From Physcomitrium patens (Eukaryota > Streptophyta > Bryopsida > Funariales > Funariaceae): a stretch of DNA of 64,000 nucleotides. The DNA lies in the NCBI RefSeq assembly GCF_000002425.4, contig NC_037271.1:2483272-2547271 (forward strand), given 5' to 3'. The position numbers and the translations under genes were made by a program. The notes beneath the pieces are model-generated. The model made no database searches. It was not told the origin of the DNA and worked only from the letters and a program-made list of their open reading frames with translations. Below, in pieces: positions 22,162 to 34,306 of the stretch. How positions within the stretch are numbered: position 1 is the stretch's first letter; every line of letters begins with the position of its first letter.

Positions 22162-23160
22162 GAAGAGAGAATAAAAATAAGCAAAAGAAAAAAAAAAAAA
22201 AAAAAAAAGGACAAGGTAAGGTCAAAGGCCTTACTTATAAGTTTTGTTCTAATATAGAAACATCAATAGATATGAAAGGAATTTTGAAAGAGAGGATTCT
22301 TGATGCTAAGATCAAATTCACATTGAAAGAAGCCCTAAGGATAACAAAAAAAGATTTCAATGAATTTATAATTGACATAATGAAAACAAAATTCAAATGA
22401 CAACTAAAACAATCATGGATAGTGCGATTGATACTTACATAACTGAAGAAGAAGGTGATGAGATTGCTCAAGTGTTCTTCATAATATGTGATTTTGAATC
22501 TAAAGTAGACTGCAATGAAGAAGATACAAATGATACTCATGATATCCAAGAGCAAAGCCTAGATGAAGATTTGAATGAAGATTTGGAAATGGAAGTACTA
22601 AGCATATTTTCTCCTAAACTTCAAATATTATTAAAAAAAACTACTATTAAAAATGAAAGGATTAAGAAATCAAGAGTTAAAGATGACTGTAAGATTGAAG
22701 AACAAATTAATCTTCCAACAGAAGAAAATAAAGTAAGAGAGAAAGATGAAACAAGAGTACTCACATATTTATCGGCTGTGGATGAGGGGAGTACAAGTAA
22801 AAAAGAACAAGGTATATTCATCCATACTAGGTAAGGACTACAACAAAAATCCAAGTTAAGCTTGGAAATATAGATCATGGATCTAAAATCAATATAATAT
22901 CAAAGGTTGTTTATAAAAAAGAAAAATGGCCTATAGATACCAACCACAAATGGATATTGAGAGCAGCAAACAACAAAAGAGAAGGCCTTTATGGTGCATG
23001 CCCAGTAGTTAAAACAAAAATTGAGAATATGGAGGTGGATCAAAATTTTCTTATGCAAGTCTAAAGTATGTATCCAATTATACTTCAGCAACCATATATT
23101 ATAGCTTCAAGAATGGAAACTAAGGTATTAGATGATGGATTACATTATGCTAGAATCTAG
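22158..23160 (+). pseudogene. Linker and retropepsin-like protease of element 2
   Basis: A poly-A run near 22190-22207 coincides with a frame change. 22397-22834 is an acidic linker. From about 22831, in another frame, comes a retropepsin-like start with the active-site region NIDHGSKINIIS (DHG in place of DSG/DTG) and a following R-A-A-N-N…Y-G-A-C-P block to about 23100. This is consistent with a gypsy-type protease; motif-level call only. Confidence 0.6.
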
Positions 23161-23399
23161 ACTTGAAATAAAAGAAATTTAGTGCAATTTCTCACAATAA
23201 GGCCAAAGCACAAAAGATATTGAGATCAACTATGAGAAATACCTCTAAACACTGAAGAGATCTTCCAAGTTTTCTAAGAGGCATGTGTGGAGCATAGAGA
23301 TTTACAAGTGTAGGTATCTTACTTACTACTATATTTTTCAATGTACTATAGAATTTTGAGTTTGACCAAGTATAGTATTTCAAGTTATCAGTATATTAG

Positions 23400-26300
23400 A
23401 CTCTAGATATAAAACCAAATTAAGAAAAATTCAAAAAACTTTAAAGATGAAAAAAATGCTTTTGAAAGATGAAGCTATTTTAAGAATGGTGATAGAAATT
23501 GGATTTGTAGAAGATGTTTTGTAATAATTGAAGGATTTAAATGAAGGATGGATAGAAGAGATAGCAATGACGTTGTAGTGGAATTCATGATCGAGCTCTT
23601 TATGAGGAAATATAATAATTTGTGGGAAATAATGCTAAAGAAATTAATAGCTATGTATTTGGAATTGAAGCATGGATGAATACAAAGTATAAATTAGTGG
23701 CAAAGAAAATTAAACTTGTGGCAACACAATTACCTAAAGATTCCAAAGATCATGTAAAGCAAGCTGAAATGGAACCAAGGCTAAGGAATTTAGAAGGGAT
23801 CGAACATTGATTTATAGAAGAAACACTCAAGAAGTTGAAGATTGAAGAGGGTGATTTCTTGAGTGAACTTGAAAGAGATTTTTTTTTTAATATATTTTTA
23901 AATATAGGAAGGCTTTTGCATAAAAATCTAATAAAATAAGATATGTCCATCCAAACATAGTATCACCAATGGTGATTTTTACAGTTGTACATATACCATG
24001 GGAATTAAAATCCATTCCGATTCTGAGAGCTAAGCTCTTAAAATTAATTGAGCTGCTTAAGGAAAAAATGGAAATGAAAAATCTTTGAATCTTCTATGAG
24101 GCCATATTCCAATTTTTGATTCATGGTGTCAAAGAAAATAGAGGCATTAAGGTTTTTTCAAGATATACAACCCGTTAAAAGAGTTATTATTAAAAATAAA
24201 GATTTAAGTCCTATTATAGATGAAATAGATGAGGCTTTTGGAGGCCATGCCATTTATTCAATTGGAGATTTGTACTTAGGCTATGATCAATTTCAATTGG
24301 CAACAGAGACAAGGGATTTAACTACCATGAAGATTCCTTTAGATTTGGTTCAAATATATACATTACTTCAAGGTGCCACCAAGTCAATGGCACATATGTA
24401 GAATGCAATGAATCAAATCCTAAAAGATTTTATACCAAAAAAGACTATACCATTTGTGGACGATATTCTAATCAAAGGTTACAGAGAAGAAACAAAGGAT
24501 GTGATTATAGAAGCAGATGGGTATAGAATATTTATAAAACAATATATCAAGGATGTAGAGAGGATTTTGAAGAGACTAGAGGAGGTAAATTTAACTCTAT
24601 TCATTAATAAATCCAAATTTGGAGTTAAAAAAATTATAGTAGTAGGCCATTTATGTAGAAGCTATGGAAAAAAGCCAAATCCAAATAAGATAGATGTCAT
24701 TTTACAAATAAAATCCTGCAACAATATCATTGAGGTGAGAAGATTTCTTGGAGTATGTTTTTATTATCAAATTTGGATACTCCATTTTGCTCATATAGCA
24801 AAGTCTTTATATAAATTTTTAAGAAAAGAGAATAAATTTATATAGAGCATGGAAAAAAATAAGGCTATAGATGATTTAGAAGAAATTTTAAGAATTCTAC
24901 CAACTCTAAAACAAGTAAATTATGAGAGTGATAGACCAATGATAGTAATAGTGGATATTAGTCCTATTACCATAGATTGGATTGTTAGACAAGATGATGT
25001 TAGTAGAAATCAATTTGCTATTAGATTTAAGACAAGAATCTTAATAGAGTGCCAAAGAGTATATCCACAAGTAAAAAAGAAATTGTGGGATATAGTCACA
25101 ACTTGAAAGTAAGAAGAAATTATTTGAGGAAATGTACTATTAGAGACTGATTATTTACCTTTGCTCAATATGATAACTAACTGCTCAACTCTTGATATTC
25201 CTATGCTAAAATGAATAGCCTACATTAAATCTCTAAATCCAGTTTTGATTCGCATCAAGAGTAAAAAAAATGCAGCAGTGGATATGCTGTCAAGAGCTAA
25301 GTATATGGATAGAGAAGAAATGATAGCTCAAAAAGACAATAAAGATAGCTGCATTAAAGATTTGAATTACATATTTTCATCAAGTAGTGAGAGCATTGAA
25401 GAAGTTCTATCTTTTGAGGCTGAATTATATGAGGAAAAATTAAAAGACATTTGCCTCTATTTGAGCACGCTTAGAAAATTTTAGGATTAGTCAAATAAGG
25501 TTTTTAAAGAAATCAGGCAACATTCATATGGATATTTTCTACAAGATGGGTTTTTTTGAAAAAAACCAAAAAAATATATATATATATATATAATATCGTT
25601 GTAGGTAGTTGGAGATGCTTATACCAAAGCTCAAGTTTTGAAGGAATTCCATGATTCACATTAGACTGGGTACCAAGGAGTTTGGGCTACATACAAGAAG
25701 ATCAAGGAGTGATATTGGTAGAAGGATCTTTATAAAGATTTAGAGAATTTTGTGGAATCGTGTCTTGAATGCCAAGTCTAATCCAAAATCAGATATCATG
25801 ACGAACTTCATCAAACCTACTTTCTTTCCATTCACTTCTAATCGATAATCGATTTGGTAGGTATGCCAATTAGATTATGGAATATGAAATACCTAGTTCT
25901 TGCAAGGAAGGAGCTATCAAATTATATTGAAGGCAAAGCTTTAAGAACCAAATAAATAATTAGAATATGTCAATTATTCCTTCAAAATATTTTTAGTTAC
26001 TATGGATGTATTAGAAGAATGAAGGCTAAGAGAGAAGAATTAGAATTAGCTTTAGCTAAAGCTAAAAGCTTTTTTGAAAGATATGGAGTAAAGTTAAAAT
26101 TAATCATTACATATAATTCAGAAACAAATGGGAAGAATGAAAGAGGCCACCCACCAATCATACATACATTAATTAAAGCTTGTAAAGATAATTCAAGAAA
26201 ATAACCAAGGCTATTGCCGTTTTCTTTATGGGCTGATAGAACCTCCCATAGTATAGTAACAGGGCACATGCTAGTTGAACTAATGTTAGGTCAAAAGCCT

Positions 26301-26780
26301 ATTATGCCAATAAAAAAATCCATGCCTACATGATTATTTCTATCTTGGAAAGATGGCATATCTCGTGAAAGACTTCTAGGACTATGGATCCAACAAATTG
26401 AGAGACTATCAAAAGACCACCGGTTGGCACTTAAGAGGTTGAAAGTAGCAAGGTTGGAAAACAAAAAAAGATTTGATTGAATTCATTGATTGCAATTGAA
26501 GCCAATCTTAGAGGGTAATTGGATAGTAGTTTATAACAATACTTTAAACCACCAACATAACATGCAAAGAAAGTTTATTCGGAGATGGTTTAGACTGTAT
26601 AATCTTATAATTGTATATAACAATGGAACTTATTCACTTTGAAAATTAGATGAGACATCTAATCGAATTTCAATAACAAAAAAATGGATAAAATCATTCC
26701 AAAGAAGAAATACAAGTTGCCTACCTAAAAATTTTGAAACATACTTGTCTGACAAACAATAGAGCCAAAAAAATAAAGAA
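23400..26780 (+). pseudogene. pol of element 2: RT, RNase H-like, integrase
   Basis: RT occupies about 24120-24845, with the catalytic box PFVDDILIKG at about 24450-24479, KSKFGVKK, VVGHLCRSYGKKPNP and VRRFLGVCFYY. An RNase H-like region follows at 24849-25106 (MIVIVDISPITIDWIVRQDD) and a tail to 25484. Integrase spans about 25620-26470: a zinc part ending CLEC near 25765, a core Asp in IDLVGMP near 25855 and the E region NSETNGKNERG near 26120. Several stops and an AT microsatellite at about 25573-25593 interrupt it. The VDD form and the long insertion after it set this RT apart from that of element 1. Confidence 0.78.
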
Positions 26781-26853
26781 ATTGAAGAAGAAGACGAACA
26801 AGATGAAGGATGAATGGTGGCACATGCCAAAGGATGTACAGGTTTGGAGTAGA

Positions 26854-28473
26854 TGTTGTGATATAAATACATTCATGTATAGAAACCTTGCTTGGCTTAC
26901 TTTTCTTTGAACTTTTATTAATTTCTTTTTTCTTCTTATCAATCTAATTTTTTAAAGTTAGGGAGAAATTTTACTACTTTCTTCTTTTTTCTTTTCTAAA
27001 ATTCTGGCTAAATTTTATTTTATCTTTAACCTTAATTTTATCTTTGGTTTAGCCTTAAAAACTTCTTTTATTCCTTTTATTTTCTTTCTAATCTTTGATT
27101 TTAGTAGATTCAGAGTTAAATTTAAAGATGTAAGAAGAACTTTGACTTTGAGGTTGTATTTAGTTTTTTATTAAAGATAAATAGAAGTTTGGATTGCATT
27201 AGTTGGCTGCCATTAATAGTACCAACTTGAAAGATTAGATTTGGTATTTCTTTAACTTTAAACTATTATTTTTTGACTTGGATTTTAAAGATGTTGGCTG
27301 TGACTTCTTTGGTGAATTCGTAAGTAAAGAGAAGCTCTTTTTTTATAAACAAGAAAGAAGTATTCAGAAAAGAGAGCTTCTTGACATGAGTTTAGATAGA
27401 AAAAATGCATGAATTGATGCTTGGATGAGAGAGTTATGCTTCTTTAAACTTAGGCTACTAATTTCATATCTACTATCACTTTTCTATGCATATTAGGAAA
27501 TTTAAGATACTAGAAAGAAATTGGAGAATTGGATTAAAAATTAGACTTTAAGTTGAACATTTCATGTCCAAGGATAGATAGAATTGAATCTAGAATGAGT
27601 GAAATATGCATAGTTAAAACTAGCAAATTGAAATTAGGATTTTGAAGAAATTAGAGAAATAGAGGGTTTTGGTTTTAAGCTAGAATTTAAGCTTCAAAAC
27701 AAATTTGAAGCTCATTTTTTGTGTACATGTCACTTATGCTATAAAGAGCCTATGTCTAAAATTTCATGTCAATTAAGACTTTGACATGAGAGAAATGGTG
27801 AAATTTGTTCTCAAGTATCTAATATTTTGACTTTCAAAGGTATTTGCTATGGTTTTGGTGATATCAAAAAATTGGTAACAAATTTGTAGTTAAAAATTTG
27901 TGCAATGATGATCAAAGGTGTAAGTTTTGTATTTCCAAATTTTGAGCTTATTTGAACGGGTAGATCTTAAAGTATGAATTATCAAGTTTCTAGTTTGGTT
28001 TTGACTTTTAAAGGTACATGCTAGGATTTTGGTGATATCAGACGATCAATAATAAATTTGTAGCTAAAAATTTGTATAGTGACGATTAAAGGTGTAAGAT
28101 TTGTATTCCTAAATTTTGAGCTTATTTGAACACCTAAATCTTGGAATATGAATTTTCAAATTTCCAATTTGGTTTTGACTTTTAAAAGTACCTTCTAAAG
28201 AGTTAGTGATATTAGACGATTGATAACAAATTTTCCACTAAGAATATATGTAACAATGATCAAAAATTTAAATTTTGTACTCTTGAATTTTAAGCTTATT
28301 TGAATAGCTAGATCTTGGGTTATGAATTTTGAAGCTTCAAGTTTGTTGGTTTATTACAAATATAGTTTTGTAAATACTCAAAAGAGAATGTAAGAAGGTT
28401 TTGTGCATATTGGACCTAATTTGAATGCAAAGAAGGACCTTATGTCTATCCAAAGTGGACTCTTGCTATGACA
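26854..28473 (+). repeat. 3' LTR of element 2
   Basis: About 1.62 kb, nearly identical to 17647-18915 in its first 1.27 kb (few differences), then containing the repeat units lost from the 5' copy. It ends GCTATGACA against GCTACGACA in the 5' copy. The minus-strand ORF at 28378-28560 crosses this end into the old gag and fixes the boundary. Confidence 0.88.
27830..28351 (+). repeat. Three tandem ~173-bp units inside the element 2 LTR
   Basis: Units start at about 27830, 28003 and 28177. Each begins GACTTTYAAA(A/G)GTA and carries GGTGATATCA or a variant, AATTTGTAG, AAATTTTGAGCTTATTTGAA and ATGAATTTTCAA in the same order. The 5' LTR keeps the first unit and most of the second, before the inverted LTR interrupts it. 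Divergence between units is much greater than between LTR copies, so the amplification predates the insertion. Confidence 0.78.
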
Positions 28474-29012
28474 CCGTAAAGATAAGAGTTTGGTCTTTGC
28501 TACTCTTTCTTGATTACTTTCTCCAAATATGGCTGTAAATACTTCTAAGAATAAATTCAAATTATAATAGAGTTACAATTCTTTTTCTATTAAAAGTACA
28601 AATAAGAAAAAGTACTTCTTGATTGAAGTACATTTGTGAATTTGATTTGAGTAAATCCATTGGAATATTGGAAAAGATGCAACCTTAGATAGAACATAAC
28701 TTATTACAAAAATCATCAAAATTTTGATTTTGTTCCATCAAACTTCTCAAGCATACTAATCCTTATTCCCATCATTCTTGTAGAAGCAAAATTCCTTAGA
28801 TTTATTTTTGAGGTTGATCTACTTGCTTCTTTCAACTGCACAATGTCTTGTCGCAAACTTTGAACTTCTTAAATATGCATAGATATAGTACTTCCATGAT
28901 TCACATTTAAAATACATGAAATTTCAATTGTTAGGGTGTTAATAAGCTCATAAAGATCTAGAATAGTTATAAATCTATTCTCACTTTTTTTGAGAGTAGC
29001 ATCCATAATTTT
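28474..29012 (-). pseudogene. Old minus-strand gypsy element, gag N-terminal part
   Basis: Reading minus from an ATG at 29012 gives MDATLKKSE…, a coiled segment near 28850, then KFDGTKSKF near 28735, YLRLH near 28690 and FTAIFGESNQERVAKTKL ending at 28474. This is a typical retrotransposon gag N-terminal half. Stops occur near 28873 and 28730. The frame stops abruptly at the LTR of element 2 and resumes at 15922. Confidence 0.78.
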
Positions 29013-30569
29013 TCCTTCCATAGATAATTCAAACAAATTCAAAAAGTTAAATTAGAGGAGGATAATCCACATCCTTTAATAAAAAAATTCCACAAAAAAA
29101 AATAATCTCTTGTCTTTAAGGAAAAGATTAGTGTTAGAAAATAAGATTTTTTGTTTAAAATTAAATAGTCTGAAACCCTCAAAATATAATAATAGAAGTA
29201 AAATAATCTATTCAATTTTAAAATAAGATAGAAATAGTATGTTAGCACTCTTATCAAACTATCAAGGACATGAATCTTGAAGAAAGAAAATCTTCAATAT
29301 ACTCTTGTATGACTAAAACGAACTAGAAAGGTACTCAAAGATAATATAATATTAAATTAGAATGACTATTGCCAAAAAAAAAAAAAAATTAGAAAGTCTT
29401 GAAATAAGACTAAAGACTAGAAAGGCATTGACAAGAGTAAAGAAGGCTTCACTCTTGCCTATATACATACTCTCTAACTAAGAGCTATGTAGTAATATTC
29501 TATAGAACCTCTAACATGTATTGACTTTGCTAACCACATGTCTTAACTTGTAAGGTAAGTTATTTATGTATGCACCAAATAGTTACCTTGTTCTACAAGC
29601 TACTACATAGAGTTAACTTCTTCCACAAGTTATCAATATGTGGTTAACTTGTTGGCCAAGTTTATAACCTACAAATACATCTAAAGTCAAAAGTGTGTCT
29701 ATAAAGCTTCTAGGAAGCTTTTCAAGAAGACTTTATGAAATTAATCTATATTTACCTACTTTTATATAATCATATAAGTAACTATTGGTATAAATGTATA
29801 TGTTCATGACAAGCACTTTAGAGTGTTTTGGATGTGCATTTGTATTTTATTTTGAATTACATATTTTTTGATTAGTTGGTGGCATTCAATATATTATATG
29901 TAATGATCTTTGCTTACACAATAGCTATGACATGATATGACATTAGGTGCCAAATCCTATCGAATGTATGTAATTTAGTTCAATTAGTGGTTTTTCATTC
30001 ATTATTAGTTTTCTGTTAGTTGACTTATTTATTTTAATTAGGGTTTGAATACTTAAGTTGAGAAAAATCCTTAACTTGACATTCTTATTAGGTTAAGTCT
30101 TGTGAGCAATTTTGCGAGTAAGAAAACTTGTTATAAGGGTCTACTTAGATATGGTATTTTAGCTATTTAGTAAAGCTTTAGGATTTCTCTTATTTTATAC
30201 TTACACTTTTAGATTCCTCTTTTGTAGTATAAAAGATAGCTTGACTTAATTTGGTATAGATTTCTAATCTTTCTTTGAGAGTGTGTTAGATGTGTATTTG
30301 TATTTTATTTTAATATGACATACTTTATGATTGATTGGTGGCACTCAATGTGTTGTATATAATAAACTTTATTTATACAAAAATATCTTTAAAAAATATT
30401 TTATAAGTGGTAGATGTGATTGGAAATACTTCTATATATTATTCCATCATCAAGAAAGATCTAATAAAATTTCTTCAAGAATGGACAAAATATCAATTCC
30501 ATTACTTATTGAAAGATTATTGGTGCATTTTTAGCTCTTATGGTATTTTTTTGAACTAAAATGGTTTCT

Positions 30570-30573
<4 letters not shown>
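29013..30573. other. AT-rich spacer, probably upstream LTR/leader of the old minus-strand element, with a 100-bp direct repeat
   Basis: No supported gene. Two about 100-bp copies, 29822-29921 and 30281-30381, share TGTATTTTATTTT and GATTGGTGGCA-type strings and lie in the same orientation 459 bp apart. They may be ends of an LTR or of a small element. A TATA-like TATAAAAGATAG lies near 30228. Confidence 0.45.
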
Positions 30574-30620
<47 letters not shown>

Positions 30621-30637
30621 TTATTTATTTATTTATA
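30574..30637. repeat. (TA)n followed by (TTTA)n microsatellite
   Basis: About 43 bp of TA repeat runs directly into five TTTA units. It sits at the broken end of the minus-strand gypsy remnant. Confidence 0.9.
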
Positions 30638-30699
30638 AGCTTATACTATTACTATTTGATAATATCTTAAACACAAAATCTAGAAAAAAAATATATTTC

Positions 30700-31416
30700 A
30701 TGTTTCGTGACCTTGTCAATTATTTCTTCTATATAAATAATGTTGCAATAGAAAAGTAAATAATGGCCTTTCTATATTGTAGCTTTGAATTTTTAAAGTC
30801 AATATAAATTTATGATTTATTACTTTTCTCAGGAATAATTACCATTGATAATAGCCATGGCACCAAATTCATAAGTATTATAAATTTAGCTTTTAATAAT
30901 TTATCTATTTTTTTGTCTACTACAACAATGCAATTAAGATTCATATAATAATGTCATTATTGAATTGGAATCTTATTTGGTAATAGGTTAATAGTGTATT
31001 TGAAAAAAATTATAAGTATGCTTTTAAGAACGTAATTCAACTATGCAAGGATATCTTTAAATTCATTGAATAAAATGATTGCTATTGTTTTTAATTTGTC
31101 AAGTGCATCTACATTGATTTTGATATTTTTTTATTCTTTTATAATTTTTAAATTGACTAGTTGGTCACATTTAGTGATGTCTTATGACTACCTCAAAATC
31201 AATATATCCTATAACAATAGGCATGTTAGAATCTCATTTAGTAATGTGGTACTTGAAATTTTCTTTGTGAAATATGGCAAAATATTTAGATATTCTTTAA
31301 CTAAGATCAATAATATTATTAAATGGATTTTTTCTAATCAGACTAAATTTTTGTCAATATGTAATAGGAATACTTCATATTTTATTATTAATCTTTGATT
31401 CCATTGTCCTCAAATC

Positions 31417-31456
<40 letters not shown>

Positions 31457-33480
31457 TATTCTTTTATTTTTTTTGCAAGTAACACAATTATCTATTGGAA
31501 TTATTATGCATCTATGTCCCTTAATTAAGGTTAGGCTATTCTTATTTCAATCATGTATAGCATCCATATCTTGTAATCAAGATCTTCTTAATATAATAGA
31601 AAAATGACTATTGTATGGCATTTCAATGATCAAAAAAGTAGCTCATGTAAGGATATCATGTGTAGAAATTGGTACATTTGTGAAAAATTTTGATAGAGTT
31701 ATTGAGACATCATTTGTCATGAAAAGTATAAACAATGCAATTTTTTGGTTTTTGAAGCTAAAAATACTAGAAATTATCATTATCTTAACTTTTATCTTGA
31801 AGCCCCTATTAACTAAGACATTGGTTAATTCATGTTGTCTTCATAATATATGGATTATTGAAGCATCTAGATCCATTATTGAGGCATTAATATTAATAAC
31901 TTTTAGAATTATAGTAATTAGTTTGCGTAATCATTGTGAATACATTTGGAGATTTGAGTTGAGTTCCAATATTTTTTTCAATGTAATTGTAACTTTTGTA
32001 GTATTCAAGATTTTGTCTCAAGTTAGAATACTCAATTGTGTTATTTTAAATTCTTCTTATATTGTTGTTTTGAGGTTGAATACTCTATTCTAATATTATA
32101 GACAAAATGGTTTTTAGAATTCTACTTAATATTCCATTGTTCTCAAAACTTGGTCTTTTTGCAATCAAGTTATTGTGGAAAAAATAATTGAAACACTTGT
32201 ACTTACATCCTTCAACTTAAAAATAGTCATACTGCCTCTATAATCTTAATTCTTTGCTTAAGATAGTAGCCATCATAATTTATACGTTGGATAATTTTAA
32301 AAATTATGTTAAGTAGATCTAAAATTCTAAAAATTATTTTTTATATGTAACTATTGATTTAATTGAAATGCATATTAATGGGCTTTATTTAGATGTAATG
32401 TATTTATTTTGTTTTGTAGTCATTTTGCAAGATAGTTGTTTGGATTTTGATGATCTCATTTGCAAGATAGTAGATGCCAATAATTACAAATATTATACAT
32501 GAGCACATGTTGTACCAACCTTTGTAGCAATATGTTATAACTAACGATATCACTTGGTCCTTTGGAAATTTGTATAGCTGCATCTGATATTTTGTATAAT
32601 AAAGTAACTTATATATAAATTAATCTTTGTTAAAGTGAAATGTGTAAACCTTCTTGGAACCAATTACATTATACAAAGTCATCAATTAGTGTTTATAGTT
32701 TATCTAATATTTTCTTGAATCAATTATAAAAGACATTGGTTTGTTTGGATGTTGTCTAATTATTATTAATATTCATTATACTTTCTTATTACTTTTAAAA
32801 GTCCTAAATTTCTTTAAAAAAAAATTTGCCATTTCTTCCCAAGACACAACAAGGTGTTTTTTGAAGTCATAGGTCCAATCAACTCCCATTCTTTCTTAAG
32901 TTGTAACAATTTTTTTTTTTAAAGTCTATTGGATCATCAATTTGATTGATCCTAGTGATATTTTTGAAAAGTAAAAGGTGCTGATTTGGATTTTAACTTG
33001 TTTAAAATACTAGATCTAGAATTGCACATTGTACCTCATTAAACAACACTACTATTTCTACCACAAGTAGTATAATAATTAGTATAATTTTAGCCACTTA
33101 AGTTTGTGTCGTAGTTAGTTTTGCCAAAAATGATGGTATAGTGAATGAAGAAGTTTCTTGTAACACAACAATATTTTGTGTTTGTAATCTTATTACAAGC
33201 TCTTAGATCCTCACATCCATTTCTATATTTTTGGCATTTATAGCTAAAACTTGGTATTTTATCCATTTCAAGAGATCCTTCATAGAGTCCTCTTCTTCTT
33301 CCAAGTTTTTTTCTAATGTTTCTTCATGGTCAAGAGATAATTTGTCTTTACTCTCTTTTCTAATACATATGTCTTTTCTTAGAATTATATTCTCTAGTAT
33401 TGGTGGTTTGTTGAGTCATACTTCCAAACAAATAGCTATATCCATCATTTATTATATTTATTCTCTTAAATTAAATGACC
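30700..33480 (-). pseudogene. Minus-strand Ty3/gypsy remnant (gag, protease region, RT start)
   Basis: Minus strand, from the right: a gag-like start near 33430, rich in K and E; a decayed zinc knuckle near 32180 (KCFNY…H, two of four metal ligands lost); an unclear protease region 32100-31400; then RT from about 31080 to 30700. The RT shows LFNEFKDILA, DKKIDKLLKAKFI, W-L-(S)-x-VIIPEKSN and a YIDFKN segment, the order seen at gypsy RT starts. The catalytic YxDD part is missing. Plus-strand ORFs at 31066-32093 and 33231-33488 are its antisense shadows. An (AT)n tract lies at 31419-31448. Confidence 0.65.
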
Positions 33481-34255
33481 ATCTCTAAGATGGTCACCAA
33501 AATATTAACTTGAGGTTTTACTTGTCAATGGCACATTATAGAATAATAAATACAATATCTCAACACATCCAAGATGTAAACTCTTCCTTTGGTATGATAT
33601 TTCTTTGCAACACAACTAAGTTTATGAGTACCTCTTAGACAATAAGCTAATGTTTTTATTTATTTAATTTATTTGATTACAAAATTTTATATTGTTTTAC
33701 TCAACTAGAATACTTCAAAATATGTGACAAAAAAACTTACTATGTTTATTTAATATTGAACTTCTAATTTTTTTTTTAAAAAAGAGAAAGAGACATATGT
33801 TCCTACATTAATTTTTTAATACCTAAAACATTTTCTAATCACCACTTCTATTCTAAATTCACAATGGTACTACAATTAATTGCAATTTTATCCTATCTTC
33901 TTCTTATATCATCATCCTTACCTATTGTAACTTTTGTTGAAGATTGTTGATGTCATTTAAGGTGCTGACAATGTCTAATGTTTATTTTTTTTTCATTAAT
34001 TATAATTCTATCATCATTTTTAATTTATTCAAAACTTGCTAAAAACTTTGTAGTTAATAAATAAAAAAATTAATATTGTGTAATTTTTTCATTTGTGTAT
34101 ACAAGTTTTATAGAGCCACAATAATATAATTAGTTTTTTTTTAAATTTAAAAATTAAATTATTTATCAAAAATATTAATATATATATATATAGATATGAT
34201 CTACTTTTAAAAAAAATTAATGTATTTAAAAATAATATGAATTATTTTTTATCTA

Positions 34256-34306
<51 letters not shown>

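Larger units (their letters stand above)
17638..28473 (+). mobile_element. Element 2: Ty3/gypsy-like LTR retrotransposon, decayed
   Basis: A 10.8-kb element with long LTRs (3' copy about 1.62 kb; 5' copy enlarged to 2.95 kb by an insert). Inside are gag with a zinc knuckle, a protease-like domain, RT with an FVDD box, an RNase H-like region and integrase, all on the plus strand and full of stops and frameshifts. The LTR start is uncertain by about 10 bases: 17638 (TGTCGTCATTGTGATG) or 17647 (TGTGATG) pairs with 26854/26857. The flanks do not give a clean 5-bp duplication of their own. Confidence 0.88.

Noticed and set aside
31066..32093. Three plus-strand ORFs (110, 70, 160 aa) suggesting a membrane protein gene
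   Set aside because: Hydrophobic translations of AT-rich DNA lying antisense to a gypsy gag-pol remnant.
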